Assembly: GCF_963675165.1 (NCBI RefSeq) | Contig: NC_087381.1 | Span: 3,472,001 to 3,536,000, forward strand | Length of the DNA: 64,000 nucleotides | From: Halichondria panicea | Taxonomy: Eukaryota; Porifera; Demospongiae; Suberitida; Halichondriidae | Direction: 5' to 3' | Shown here: piece after piece, positions 1 through 13,600 of the stretch | Numbering within the stretch: position 1 is the first letter of the stretch | Layout: every line of letters starts with the position of its first letter | Program-made: the position numbers and the translations under genes | Notes under the pieces: model-generated | The model's database searches: none | The model's input: the letters and a program-made list of their open reading frames with translations, nothing else | Told to the model about the DNA's origin: nothing

Positions 1-109
1 TATCGCTGTAACGAAGGATTTGGGCTGACAGTTGGAGACACAACAAGGATTTGTGTCAACTCAGCAACTGTCAGTGAACAGTGGAGTGGGATAGAACCTG
101 AATGTTCTG
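1..109 (+). CDS. CCP module 1 exon (partial)
   Basis: The C-terminal half of a CCP is open from base 1: YRCNEGFGL, RIC, EQWSG and a final Cys. The donor is GTAATG. The first cysteine lies upstream of the window. Confidence 0.8.
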
Positions 110-3100
110 GTAATGTTTTTTGATACTGGAGTATCACCGTATAGTATTCATACAATAATTCATTATTATTCTGGTTATACCCTTTATAATTGCCTAGAAA
201 ACAAAAAAGACAGTATACCACTCCCTTCTACATTATAGTTATTGTCCCTAGTATAGTGATCCTGGACAATAAGTGTTACACATTGGATTTGCTACCTAAG
301 CTGTACCTCACCTTGGATACAACTATATATAGCTATACCAGTCTCGAGAAATTAATGACAAGCTTGTACGCAGGTTTATAGCTCTACGTACTGACTTCTC
401 CATGCATGTCCAAGCAGTGAGCCCTGTCCTTTTTCCTGGTGTTTAGCGAGCCCCCCATCTGTTCTTTCCTTGCCAACCATGCAGTATCTCTGCCAGTGTC
501 TCTTTTGCAAGTAGTTTTGCTAGTAAGTAGTGCGCCCTCATTAGGGCAAGCTAGATAGTAGTTTATCTAGGGCTGTAGTTTATGGTAGTTAAAAAAATCC
601 CACCCATATGCTATGATACATGCAGACCTCAAGTGGTCATACTAAGAATACATGTTGTTTAACTCTATAATAATGAGCGTTATCTTGCAATTAAATTCCC
701 TCCAGCTGTGTTTTGCACTCAACTTCTTAATGTTGCCAATGGAGCTATCACATACAGTACCGGTCTTGCCATCTCATTTGAGTATGGTTCTACTGCTACC
801 ATCACGTGCAATGAAGGTTTTTTCCTGGAAGGAAATAGTGAGAGGGTGTGTCAGGGAAATGGGATAGGCATGGTGGGCAATTGGAGTGGATCACAGGCAG
901 CATGCTCAGGTACATATGCAAGAATTCAGTAACATTTTCTCCACCAACTTTATACCATCTGTTCATTCTTCATACCACCATGAAGAGTTCTTGTAACAAT
1001 GTAATGATACTGTACACAACTGATATACATGGCATGTACAAGACGGTAGTGCACATGCATGATGGATATGGATTATTTGTTGGCTGTTACCTATACGCAC
1101 TTATATGAATTATCATTTTCCTCGCAGCCATCATGTGTCCCTCCCTGCTAACCCCTGCTAACGGTGGTATCAGCTACACTAGCGGTAGCTTAGGATATCT
1201 TACCATGGCCACATATATGTGTGACATTGGTTACCGTCTAGTGGGAGACCGATCAAGGACTTGTGTCGCCCATACTTCAGGTGGTGGAGAGTGGACTGGA
1301 CCTGAACCAACTTGCACAGGTAAGAGTTTAATTAGGGTTTGGTTTTGCTGGCTTCTTATTGCAATTGCTCTGCTATTGATGAGTAACAAAATACGGCCTG
1401 GTACCTATTGCATGGTGATAATGCGCATGCGTTAGTTTATTCTCCAGAATCTGGGGAATCCCCTTTTTTCTTTCTCTCATTTACTATGTACATCAGCTTA
1501 GCTCTCTACTGCGTTGTTCCAGAAGGCTTTCACACTAGTCTGAATCCAGAAGAGGCTCTCATCTATACCTCTATGACGGTTGTATGGTCAGGATGTCTTA
1601 TCTTGGATCTGTACAGGCTATGGGAAGTGTATGGTGCCTCAAGCTGCTATGCGAAGACAACCCTGATATAGGACGATCCTAGACGTAGATGCATGAGAGC
1701 CTCTTCTATCTTAAAACTAGTGTTCAAGCCTTCTAGACCAACGCAATAGACGGCATAAGCCACAGCTTCACGGAACTCAGTCATGGAGATAAAGTATTAC
1801 GGAACATATTCTTAGTAGACGGACTAATTTCCGGTATAATTTACTAAAGTTTTACGTTCGTAGTACGATTACCCATATTTTGGGTAATTTGAAGCGCATG
1901 CGCACTATCACCCATGCAATAGGTACCAGGCCGTATTTAATCGGCCTTGAATCGAGGCTAGTGGGGAACCGGCATGATGAATTTAATTCTCAGTACTGAG
2001 ATATATAGTACTTTTCGGCTATCTAGGATGGATGTTTGTAAATTTAGTACTTCAGTGTACAGTAATACATTCTCCATGCAGATCTCCTGTGCTCTGGTCT
2101 GTCCATTCCTGCAAATGGTTTCATCATGTATACTACTGACACCACCGCTCCATTCTCATACGGAACGTCTGCCTCTTATAGTTGTGACCCTGGATTTGCT
2201 GTAGTAGGTAACATGGTGAGGACTTGTGAGGGAGATGACAGCCTCTCAGCTGGATTGTGGAGTGGTAGCAATGTCACTTGTGTGGGTAAGAACACGAGTC
2301 ATTATTTTAATCTTGTTGAGTAAATTTGCTCTGAGCACAAAAACACTCAATTTATCACCTCCACAAACTTTATGATGGCATGCAACCATGAACTCAATCC
2401 AAATCCTCAAGTAGTAAGACAGTTATAACAGTTACTGCTTATATTTCTTATTTCCCTACTCATGCTTGGTGCTAAGATTTGTTTTTCGCTAGCAGAAATT
2501 CAAATGTATTTCGTTTTTATACAGCAATCACCTGTTCTACGCTAAACTTCATAGCTAATGGTGTTATATCGTACAACCAAAGAGGGATCCCACACCCCTT
2601 TGGTACCAGTGCAGTCTACTCGTGCAATGAGGGGTTTTACCTTCAGGGACACTCTAGTAGAGAGTGTGGGGGTTCCAGTGTGTCAGGAATTTGGAGTGGA
2701 TCTGCTCCTGTGTGCATAGGTATGGTTTTCCTTGTTGTATTAAGATTAATAATTATGTCACTGTTACTCAAAATTTCTTCAACTCTAACCTGATGGAAAT
2801 CTAGGAAATCTAAACTGCATGCATGTGATGCAATGGTCAATATTTTCGCAGTTACACAATTTATTATACCGCAATCATAGTCATTGCTAACATTTTTATT
2901 TTGTAGCTTCAACCTGCTCCAGTTTGACTGCTCCTCCCAATAGTGAAATTGCTTATGCCCCTGACACCACTGCCCCATTTGACTTTGAGACTGCTGCCAC
3001 CTACCGGTGTAGTAATGGGTTTGGTCTGAGTGGTGGAGATAGAGTCAGGACATGTTTGAGTGGTACTCTGGAGGGCGGAGTCTGGTCAGGAGTCAGCGCG

Positions 3101-6100
3101 ACTTGTGATAGTGAGAAGACACAAACCATAAATCCTTCGAATTATAGTGCACTAATCCATGTTGGCCTACTAATAGTAGTACTATATATACGTGCATCAG
3201 TTTTTTATTGGGATGGAAATGGGTTGTGTTATTTGCTAGGTTCATCTCAACTAGTATATAGACGAAATGTATGTGTAAGCATTTTGAAGTCAGCAGTTAT
3301 TATGTATAATTATTATGTAAGTGCTCTATGAAGTATCAAAGTTAGTTTCCATGCATAGGTAATTGTATCTTGTTTCTTGAATCAATGAAATTTTAAAATT
3401 TTGTTTTGCGTGTCTGTTTCCATACTATCTAATTCCTACTTTACAGTGATCATTTGTCCTGCTCTGGCTGACGTGAGCAACAGTGAACTGTCGTATGCTA
3501 TTCCTGACTCCTCTGGTGAGGTAGTGTATAGCACAGTGGCCTCATTCGTGTGTCTGGATGGCTATTACTTGGTTGGAAGTCAAACTAGAACATGCACTGG
3601 GAATGGGTTAACCATAACTGGAACGTGGACTGGAAGCAATCCAACTTGTGAAGGTTAGTATAATAATTATATAGCTCCTATACTAATTTGAAGTCTTGTA
3701 ATACGTAGTAATTTTGTTGAATAACTGTCGCATCTTGTCAGGTATGTTCGTATATTTTGTTGTTTGGATTCTGAATGACAAGACATATGAATGTGATATA
3801 GGTATAAAATTATGGGTTAAGTTTCCTTTTGGTCCAATTACAATGTCATTCATAAAATTTTGTGTATAATTATACTAAGTCTCTGTTACACTATGCTGTT
3901 GTAAGATTTCCTGCTTTTTTCATATAGCAATTAAATGTTCCAGTTTAACTGCTCCCACTAATGGAGTCATCACCTACTCAACTGACACTACTGCTCCATT
4001 TGATTTTGGTACCACAGCCACTTATGTGTGTGACCTTGAATTTGGGCTGTCCAGTGAAAACCGAGAAAGAAACTGTGGTGGATCTAATCGACTGGGAGAG
4101 TGGAGTGGAACTTCACCAACTTGTGAAAGTAAGCTACCGTATAGCTAGTGCGAAATTTTCGAGGGGCTTAATCTTCGCGGATTTCGTGGGTAGCAATCCT
4201 ACACGAAAATTAAGTCCACGAATGAAAAGTGTTTTTTAATTAGAATTACCTGCTATAACGTGCAAAGATTTAAAGGCATGGCTTCCGGTAAGCAGTCATT
4301 CCGCGAACATTGTGCAACGAAAATGCTTTTAGAGCTAGGCCAATCTACGAAATATAAGTGCCTTGAAAATTTCGCACTATACGGTATTTAGATCCCACTT
4401 GTGTGTGTTTAGCAGGGAATTATGAGCCATAATCTCATAGTTTCCCAGGGAATTATAAGCTTGAGGGTATAATTAAAGTACAAGTATAATTTTTGAATGT
4501 ACAGAAATGATAATAAAGCTGTAGCTGCATGATAATTAGCTATGGCTGTTCAGTTTTTTCACTACCAGTTTCTATAGCGTTTGCTGGGTTGATGGTAGAG
4601 TTCACCAGTATCTTTTCTTGTCTCTACGAGGAACACTAAGAGCCAATGATTTTAACAGTTCTGGGTCCATTGTCACAAGCATGATGAAAGCATGTCTTCA
4701 ACTTGTAGCATTTGTCAACTTTGTCATCCTGTTTCTATCCTGCAGCCATGTTTCAAATTGCAGTAGACTCCTGTGTCTTTTTGGGAACGATAGTGCACTA
4801 TAGCATTGCTGCAAGCTGTTCCTTGCTAGCTAGCCGTACATATCAAAACAGTTTACTGAGAAGCTTGAGCTGGGGTGGTGCTTGAGTGCAGAGAAAGAGG
4901 AGGCTGGGCTCATTTGTTGTAGAGCGCTTCCTACACAAGGTGGAGTCACTAGTTTGTCCATTCCAATGTTGAAGCAAGGCCAATGCAAAGGTTTTTTTTA
5001 GCAGAAATCATCTAGACTAGCTTGTCAGAACAGGACATTTTCAAAAATAAAACTGTTGCTAAGGCTTGCTGCTTTTATAGATACACTTCTTGCCTGAGGC
5101 AACCAATGAAAAGTGGGATCTAAATCAGTTAGCACATGTGCATTCGGTATCTATGGTTGTAGTGTCCCTCATCCCTCGGGCAAAGCCCTCGTGATATGGG
5201 ACACTATAACACATAGATACCTCATGCCCATGTACTATCTATAACTTAAAACTATAACTATAATATTTATGCAGGTATTATTATAGTTGCTTACCCATGC
5301 CAGCCAATCCTAGTTATACTACAAGTTTTCCGGACTAGTTTGTCACTTTGCTAAAAATGTACTGCGTGGTTAAGTATTGTCAATAGAGAGTTTTGAGCAA
5401 ATGCAGTAAGTAACTTTTTTCATCACAATTCCATGGATCAGGTTTAATTTGTGAAGTTCATGACTGCCTTATAGTAGTATTGTCTCATCAACGAATACAT
5501 GCATTCCTGTTCACTTCGTAGCAATCCAGTGCACCGATCTTCCCCTTGTTCCCAATGGAATTATCGACTATGGACCCGACAACACTGTGGCTCAATACTC
5601 TTGTGATACTGGGTACTACTTGCAAGGCAATGATGCACGATCATGCGGTGGCAATGGACTGAGTACAGTAGGAGTATGGAGTGGTAGGGATCCCAGCTGC
5701 CTAGGTAAGTAATAAATTGCTATAATTAACTATGGAACAATACTATATAATAGTCTGTGATTACGACTTTTCATACACACCAAGCTTAAATAGCTAAGCT
5801 CTAGTGACAAAGTGTATAATATGTACAGTCCTCGAGTAGAATTGGTAAGTATCTCTGACTGTCACGCAAAAGACCATGCATTTAATTCCCAGTCATGAGG
5901 AAGTTTCCTTTTGCAGCTGATGTTGAGTTAGACATGTACTGATATATCCTCCTATCAGATCGATGTCGTACTGGCTGTCTAAACATTACTTTTTACAGCT
6001 GTTACTTGCCCAACGTTACCCATTCCCATTAACGGGCTCATCAGTTTCTCTTTGGACACAAGTCCTCCCTACGATTTCCAAACTGATGCGAATTACCATT

Positions 6101-7641
6101 GCCGCACTGGATATGCACTGTCCGGTGGAGACAGAGTTAGATCCTGTGTTGGTTCTAGTACAGGGCCTGGAGAATGGAGTGGAGTTGCTTCAATTTGTGG
6201 TGGTAAAATGAGCTATGTAATCATGTTGGGGGTATACTAGTGTGGTCATGTCAAGCACGTATCTCTACCTGTCCTTAATTTGAAAGACCTGGATTAAAGT
6301 CTGTTTAACACAGGCTCAGCTGTTTATTGATAACTGCATGGTGTAAAATCACATATGATTCTCTTTGTCTTGCTATCTAGCTAGTATATACCTCCCTCTG
6401 GTTTGACTACATGACAGGATGCCCTTTGGCTTAAAATACACCTTATTTTTACCATAGGGTAGAAAGGCGATTTTATAATAATTTGTACAGTGGTGGGATT
6501 TCCTTTACCTACAGTATACATTGCTACAGCGTTAACGTGCTCTGGTCTCTCTGTCCCTCAAAATGGAAGAATATTTTTCACTCCCGACACCACCTCTCCT
6601 TACGACTACAATAGTGTGGCAACCTACGCCTGTAACCCTGGGTTTGGGCTCACTGGAGGAGACCCGACCAGGACTTGTGGGGGAGATGACTCCAGCACCA
6701 GTGGGGTGTGGAGTGGAACTGCTCCTGTCTGCAATCGTAAGTAACTTAGTTGCATAGCTAAATGTAGCTTGAACAACCATAAAACACCCATTCAAATAAT
6801 TTTAATGCTGTATATATACTAGCTTGCGGACCGGACTGCTAGTCCTAATCTTGTAGCCACTCTGTACTTGTTTCAAATCTGCCAGATGTTCATAATTTAT
6901 GGTGTTATTTAAATTTGTTTGTTCTTTTCATCAGCCATCACTTGCATACCTCTAAACTCAATCGATAATGGAATGATCAGTTACAGTGGTCCAGACATCA
7001 CTGCTCCGTTTGACTTGGGAACAGCTGCTGTATACACATGCAACACTGGGTTCTTTCTTGAGGGTAACATGATGAGATCGTGTGGTGGGAGTGAGGCCAG
7101 TATTGTTGGAGCCTGGGATGGAACCAATCCACGCTGTTCAGGTAGCGAACTGAAGGCCCATTCCATGTACTATACAACATTTTGTAAGATCTGTTGTAGG
7201 TGCCTTTGGAATGTTACTATCGTCTTCATAGCCCAGTTGGAAAGGCTGTTGCAGTCTCCTCGTGCATGACAATCTCTCTTATTGTACATTTGTCAATCGA
7301 TTCTTCTTTTCATGCAGCCATCACTTGTTCAATATTGACTGATCCTTCTAATGGAGTCATCACCTACACCACTGACACCACTGCTCCGTTTGACTACCAA
7401 ACCACTGCCACCTACTCCTGTGACGCTGGCTTTAGACTGTCAATTGGTTACACTGCTAGAAGTTGTGTTGGGTCAACTAATGGTCCTGGAATATGGAGTG
7501 GAACTGCTCCAACTTGTGAAGGTATTCACTATTTACATACACTAGCTGACATTGTGGTTGCACAGTTTTATGTTTGCCTTGCATGGGTATGTGGTAATAA
7601 TTATTATGCCTCGGTGCGCATGCGCAAGCGAGGTATACGGT

Positions 7642-7676
<35 letters not shown>

Positions 7677-10600
7677 CTGTGTAGACTGCTACAGCTGCTC
7701 AAAGATGAATCAAGTGCAAGTAAGAGTTTCTATAGGCTTCTAGTCATGTTTACTTGGATTTTAATTCGTGGATTTGCAAAATAATGCTTCGTTCTCGAGT
7801 TGTGCCTAGTTTTGCTTACCTGGAATGCCATTGCAGCCTTTTCAGAAGAGCACGTAGCCAAACTTGTTTACCGAGTGTTACTACTCTACCTAGTAGTTAG
7901 CTCTGCACTAGAACGCTAGCTATTGGTAGCTGCAAGAGTGAGGAAGAGAGCTGCAAGGCTCTGCTGATGGCAGCCATTAATTTTACACTTGAACTTTTGG
8001 CATCGATCGTTTTTAACAACAATCATGATCGATCATTACCCACTCTTTGAGTTTGCATGCAGCAAAATAATTATTGCAAAAAATTGCTCAAAGCATTATG
8101 TTATGTAGCTTTGGCATCTCCACCGAGGCATCAGCACCTGCGGTGCTTTCATTACCTCAGAAAAGCCTACCAACGAAATATAAGTATACTAGATCTACAT
8201 CATGAATTATTATTGAGTAAAAGAAGTAAATCCATTTTTTTGTAATTTTAGTTTTGATGTGCTCTCCCCTGCCTGAGCCGACCAATGGTGCCATTCGTTA
8301 CGTCACATCAGAATCTGACTCCCCTCCCTATGAGCTGGGCACTATAGCTGAATACACATGTGACATTGGCTATGGGTTCCCAGTCAGTGGAGTAGTACCA
8401 GTGTCGGCCATCTGTCAGAGTGATGCTCAGAGTCTCAATGGAGAGTGGATCGGTGCTCAGTTAACTTGCTCACGTGAGTGTTCTTATGGCTATGAAGTTT
8501 ATTTATGCATTGGAGAGTACTTAGAGAACTCCTACTGATGAATGGCACTGAATAATTGTTATTTCTGCAGCAATTCAGTGTAACGAGACTGACCTGCTTA
8601 TCAGTAATGCAACTACAACCATATCTCCAGACAGCACTCCCCCATATGGCTACAATAGTGTAGCAATGTTCACCTGCAATGAAGGCTATTTTCTGTTTGG
8701 TGATATGAGTAGAACCTGCTTGGGAGATGGAGTTACAGATGGTGGTTTATGGAGTGGAAGAATGCCACTCTGTGAACGTAGGTCTTCCAACATTATAATA
8801 ACTGCATACTTCAGCGTGATTTAGTTTATATATGAGTTTACGCATATATTTTTGCATCGTTTATTTTTTCAGTTGTGACGTGTCAGAGTTTGTCAAGTCC
8901 GAGCAATGGCCAGATTGACTACCAAGGTGACACTGCAGTTCCGTTTGACTACCAAACCACTGTCACATACTCTTGTAATAATGGCTATGGACTGTTTGGT
9001 GGAGATAGAGTGAGAACATGTGTCAGCTCAAGTGCAGGTCCTGGAGAATGGAATGGAATTGCTCCAACTTGTGAAGGTTAGAATAATTATTACTAAGGTA
9101 TATCACATGCAATTCCGTCACAATAATTATTGATGATATTTTGCTATACAGTGTAACTTCTAGTAAATCTACTAGTCTATGCATGATATTCCTTATACTA
9201 AAATATTGTTGGTATATAGGTGTTGTTTGCACTGCACTAACTGCTCCGGATAATTTTGGAAGAGTTTCCTACTCTCCGGACACGAGTGAACCATATAATG
9301 TTAGGACCGTGGCCACTTACTCTTGCAATACCAACTTTGGGTATGGGCTCACTGGATCTAGTACTAGAACTTGTGTGGATGGAGATAGACTGACCATTGC
9401 GGGAGTGTGGAATGGAGTCTCTCCAAGCTGCGACTGTAAGTGTGTAAACAGCTCTTAATTGTACCACACTAACTTTCGTGGTATTACCACTAGGCCACCT
9501 TTTTCCCCTAATTTAAACCTTGCTAACTTATAGCTGATGTTTCTCTACTTTAGATATTGTATGCCCTGATCTCCCTGAACTAACCAACGGAGTAATTACA
9601 TTCCAGTATCCTGCTCTAGCGACCTCCCTAGTTTTCGAAACACAAGCATTCCACTCTTGTAACAATGGTTACTATCTCCAAGGATCTGCTATCAGAAACT
9701 GCACCAGTGACGGGGCAACTAGTGTTGGGGTCTGGGATAGAAACGAGCCAAGCTGTCTAGGTATGTATACCTATCACATTTCAAGTTGCGTATGTAAATA
9801 GCAAAAATCATCTATTTCAGATATCACTTGTACAAGCTTGACTGTACCAACTAACGGGTTCATAACATACGTATCTGACACAACATCTCCTTTTGACTAT
9901 CAAACCACTGCCACCTACGGTTGTGATGCTGGCTTTGAACTGTCTGGTGGAGACAGAGTGAGAAATTGTATTGGCTCCAGTTTAGGTCCTGGAGAATGGA
10001 GAGGAATTGCTTCCATTTGTGAAGGTTTGTATTATAACAATTATTGGCTTCTCAGATTATATTCTGTTTTTAGGTGTCATGTGCACCTCTTTGCCTGATC
10101 CTGATAATGGCGAGATCCAATATTCTCCCGATACTACTGCTCCTTTTGATTATGAGACTATAGCAACTTACAGCTGCAATGATGGGTTTGGATCAGTGGG
10201 AGTAACTGAGAGACTCTGTGGAGGAGATGACCCTAATGCCGGGGAATGGTCTGGTAATGGAGCCACCTGTGACGGTAAGAAAAACAGTGCAAACACTGTG
10301 GCTCAATATCTCACAAGAATCTGCATTTGTGTGACATTTATGATCGGAGTCAGACGGTATGCATTTTTTCTGTCCCTGTGCATCTAGATAACTGTTTACA
10401 TTACTTTTCACCATTATGCAGATGTGACCTGCTCGTCACTGAGTGCAATCAACAATGGACTAATAGTGTACAGCAGTGCAGGGAGTCCATACGCGTATGG
10501 AACAACAGCCACTTACTTGTGCAATGAAGGGTTATTCTTGGAGGGCAATGCAATGAGAACTTGTGGGGGAGATGTTACAATCGGATCTTGGGATGGCACA

Positions 10601-13600
10601 AATCCAGTTTGTTCAGGTGAGGTTTGGAATGTGCAAACTTCGCGTGACTGGGTACAATACATTCGTTCGTGAGCCAGAACCACTTGTGTTTGTGAACTAA
10701 AATTTTACTTTTCACCCTATATACAGGCATCTTGTGTCCAACTCTACCCCCACTGGCAAACGGCACAATAGAATACAGTGAATCAGCGACTTCACTGGGA
10801 TTCATGGCCACTGCCACCTACAACTGTAACACAGGTTATGCACTGTCTGGTGGAGACAGTGTGAGTACTTGTGGTGCCTCAAGCTCAGGTGCTGGGGAAT
10901 GGACTGGAATCCCTCCAACCTGTGAACGTAAGTAGGCCAGTTTAAACTATACATACACCTTGATTTCTTACGTAGTACGGGAAGCTTTAAAACAGAGCTG
11001 TTTTATAATAAGTAGTTTCAAGTTTGGCGTACATTACCAAAATGGGTCCATAATGGCTTTAGTGCACCATTTTTTTCTGGTAACTGTACTTATAAGTATA
11101 GTCCGTGTGAAATTTGGCATGCATTTGGTCGCGTATAATTTTGCTCGATCAACTGATACCTATTCTAATACACTATTGCAGTGATTATGTGCTCAGCATT
11201 ACCATCCGTTACTAATGGAGAGATTTTCTACTCCACTGACGTTATTGCACCTCACGACTATGGCACTGATGCTACAACTGTGTGTAACCCTGGTTATGGG
11301 TTAAGGGTAGGAGGAACGAGGTCCTGCTTTGGAGACGGGTCCAGTACCACTGGATACTGGCTTGGAACGCCTTCATTATGTGATCGTACGTTTGACATCT
11401 ACCATTATTGAACATCACTCCTTTAAGAATCTGTACGCATGCACACATTCTGCGTTCATTAACATACAACAAGCTTTGTGCCACCCTTTTGTATACATAT
11501 ACAGCTATCAAATGTTCTCAACTGGATCCAATATCAAATGGGATGATCTCGTATAATCCAGACAGTGTTGTTGGTTCCTATGACCTGGCTACGATTGCTA
11601 CACACTCCTGCAATGAAGGGTTCTATCTATCTGGAGCCATTACTAGAGAGTGTACAGGAGACATTTCCTCTTCATTTGGAAGCTGGAATGGGAGGAGTGC
11701 ACCAACTTGCGTCGGTAATCTACGATTATAGTGTTATGCTAAATAGAAAATTAACAGAATACCAGTCATAAAAGTTGGTGTAATTCCCATCACAGCTATT
11801 GAATGCCCCAGACTGACAGCTCCAACTAACGGATTTGTTGACTACACTCCAACCTCTGACACTTTCCCATTCGACTACCTCGCCACGGGTACATTCCAAT
11901 GCAGATTTGGATACCGACTGGCTGGTGGGGATACTGTCAGGACTTGTGTCGGTTCCAGTTTTGGACCTGGAGAATGGACTGGAACAGATCCTATCTGTGA
12001 AGGTTGGTATATCTGATAACATAGTTAGCTGATATCATTGTCTTTTTTACAGCGCTAATGTGTCCGCAATTGTCCAACCTTACCAACGGCCTGGTGAGTT
12101 TCTCCACATTAGAGATGGACTTCCCTCCGTTTGAGCTGGGTACAACAGCCACCTACATGTGTAACTCTGGTTATGGCCTAACTCCCAGTGGGGTGGACCC
12201 CATTAGGCTGTGTGAGAGCGATGATGACAGTCTCAATGGAGTGTGGACTGGACAGGAACTCTTCTGTTCAGGTGCTAACTACAATATGAGAATTAAATTT
12301 GTTTTGGCATGTGATTTCAATACAGTACTTTCAACGTATAGGTCAAACCATAATTACGGATTTACTCTGTATTCAAAAACTGTATGCTATTTCCATGCAT
12401 ATTTCAGCTGTCCTGTGTGATGCACTGAGTCCACCAGGCAATGCAATCTTGATCTATGGACCTGACACTGCTGAACCGTATGATTTCGGCACTGTTGCTA
12501 CACATCAGTGCATTGATGGGTTTGATCTGGTGGGAGATGGAATGAGAACATGTGTCAGTGATAGATCTGGCACCATTACTGGCATATGGAACAACTCTGC
12601 ACCTGTATGCTCTCGTAAGTTTGCTAAGGCTTAGTTTTACCTCAGGTAGGTTCGGCACGTCTACAACTATTACCTTAAATTCAAACTGATCATGTCCACA
12701 TGGACTTTCTACAATGTTACTTATGCATTACTGTCAGTACAATACATGCACGTGAGCTACGAATAGACAGTTTACAAAGTTTACTATTCCCTATCGCAGC
12801 TATCGTCTGCACTGCTCTGTCTGTTCCTGATAATGGACTTATTTCATACTCTCCTGACACCACCCCTCCCTTTGATTACCTCACCACTGCCACCTATGAC
12901 TGCAATACTGGGTTTGCACTCTCTGGTAGCATTCCTCGTACCCTGGCTGTCTGTGAAGATTTGAATGGCGGAGAGTGGGTTGGAGGCAGAAATACCTGTG
13001 AACGTGAGTTGTGTTTTGGTGGTACACTGTACGAGTGGAGTAAATGTCATGTCTAGAACCCTTGCTATATAGAATGAAATTTACCTTAGACATGCATCCA
13101 TAGTACATCATGCTTGGTGATTTCAGTCGATAGACATGAAAAACATGCCATAAATTCTTCAAATCATCAAATTAATGTTTTCGTTTGTGCAGCTATCATG
13201 TGCAGTGGTCTTCCAACTCCTATTAATGGAGTACTCATCTACAACACCGACACCACCCTACCGTATGATTTTGGGACTGTGGCCACTTATCAGTGCAACT
13301 TGGGCTATGGTCTGATTGTTGCTACTAATACCAGAGCTTGTAATGGTGACAGCTCGTCAACTGTTGGAGTCTGGGATGGAGTGGATCCTGGCTGCGACCG
13401 TAAGATGAGCAGCAATTTATTACGGAGTGTACATGTGTATATACATGTGCTTATTATAACCCTAACTCTAACCCTAACGCTACACACTGTGGTTCTCATC
13501 ATAGAAAATGAAAAAATCTTTTACTGTACGGAATTTATATGGTCAATTATTATTTCAGGCATCACGTGCTCCGTTCTACCTTTAATCAGCAATGGAGGGA

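Noticed and set aside
1408-1671. 87-codon open frame in the intron after module 3
   Set aside because: It lies inside the inverted-repeat element and has no domain similarity.
3928-4239. Frame-shifted long open reading (from 3,961) over CCP module 8 as a separate protein
   Set aside because: It is the wrong frame of a clear four-cysteine CCP exon.
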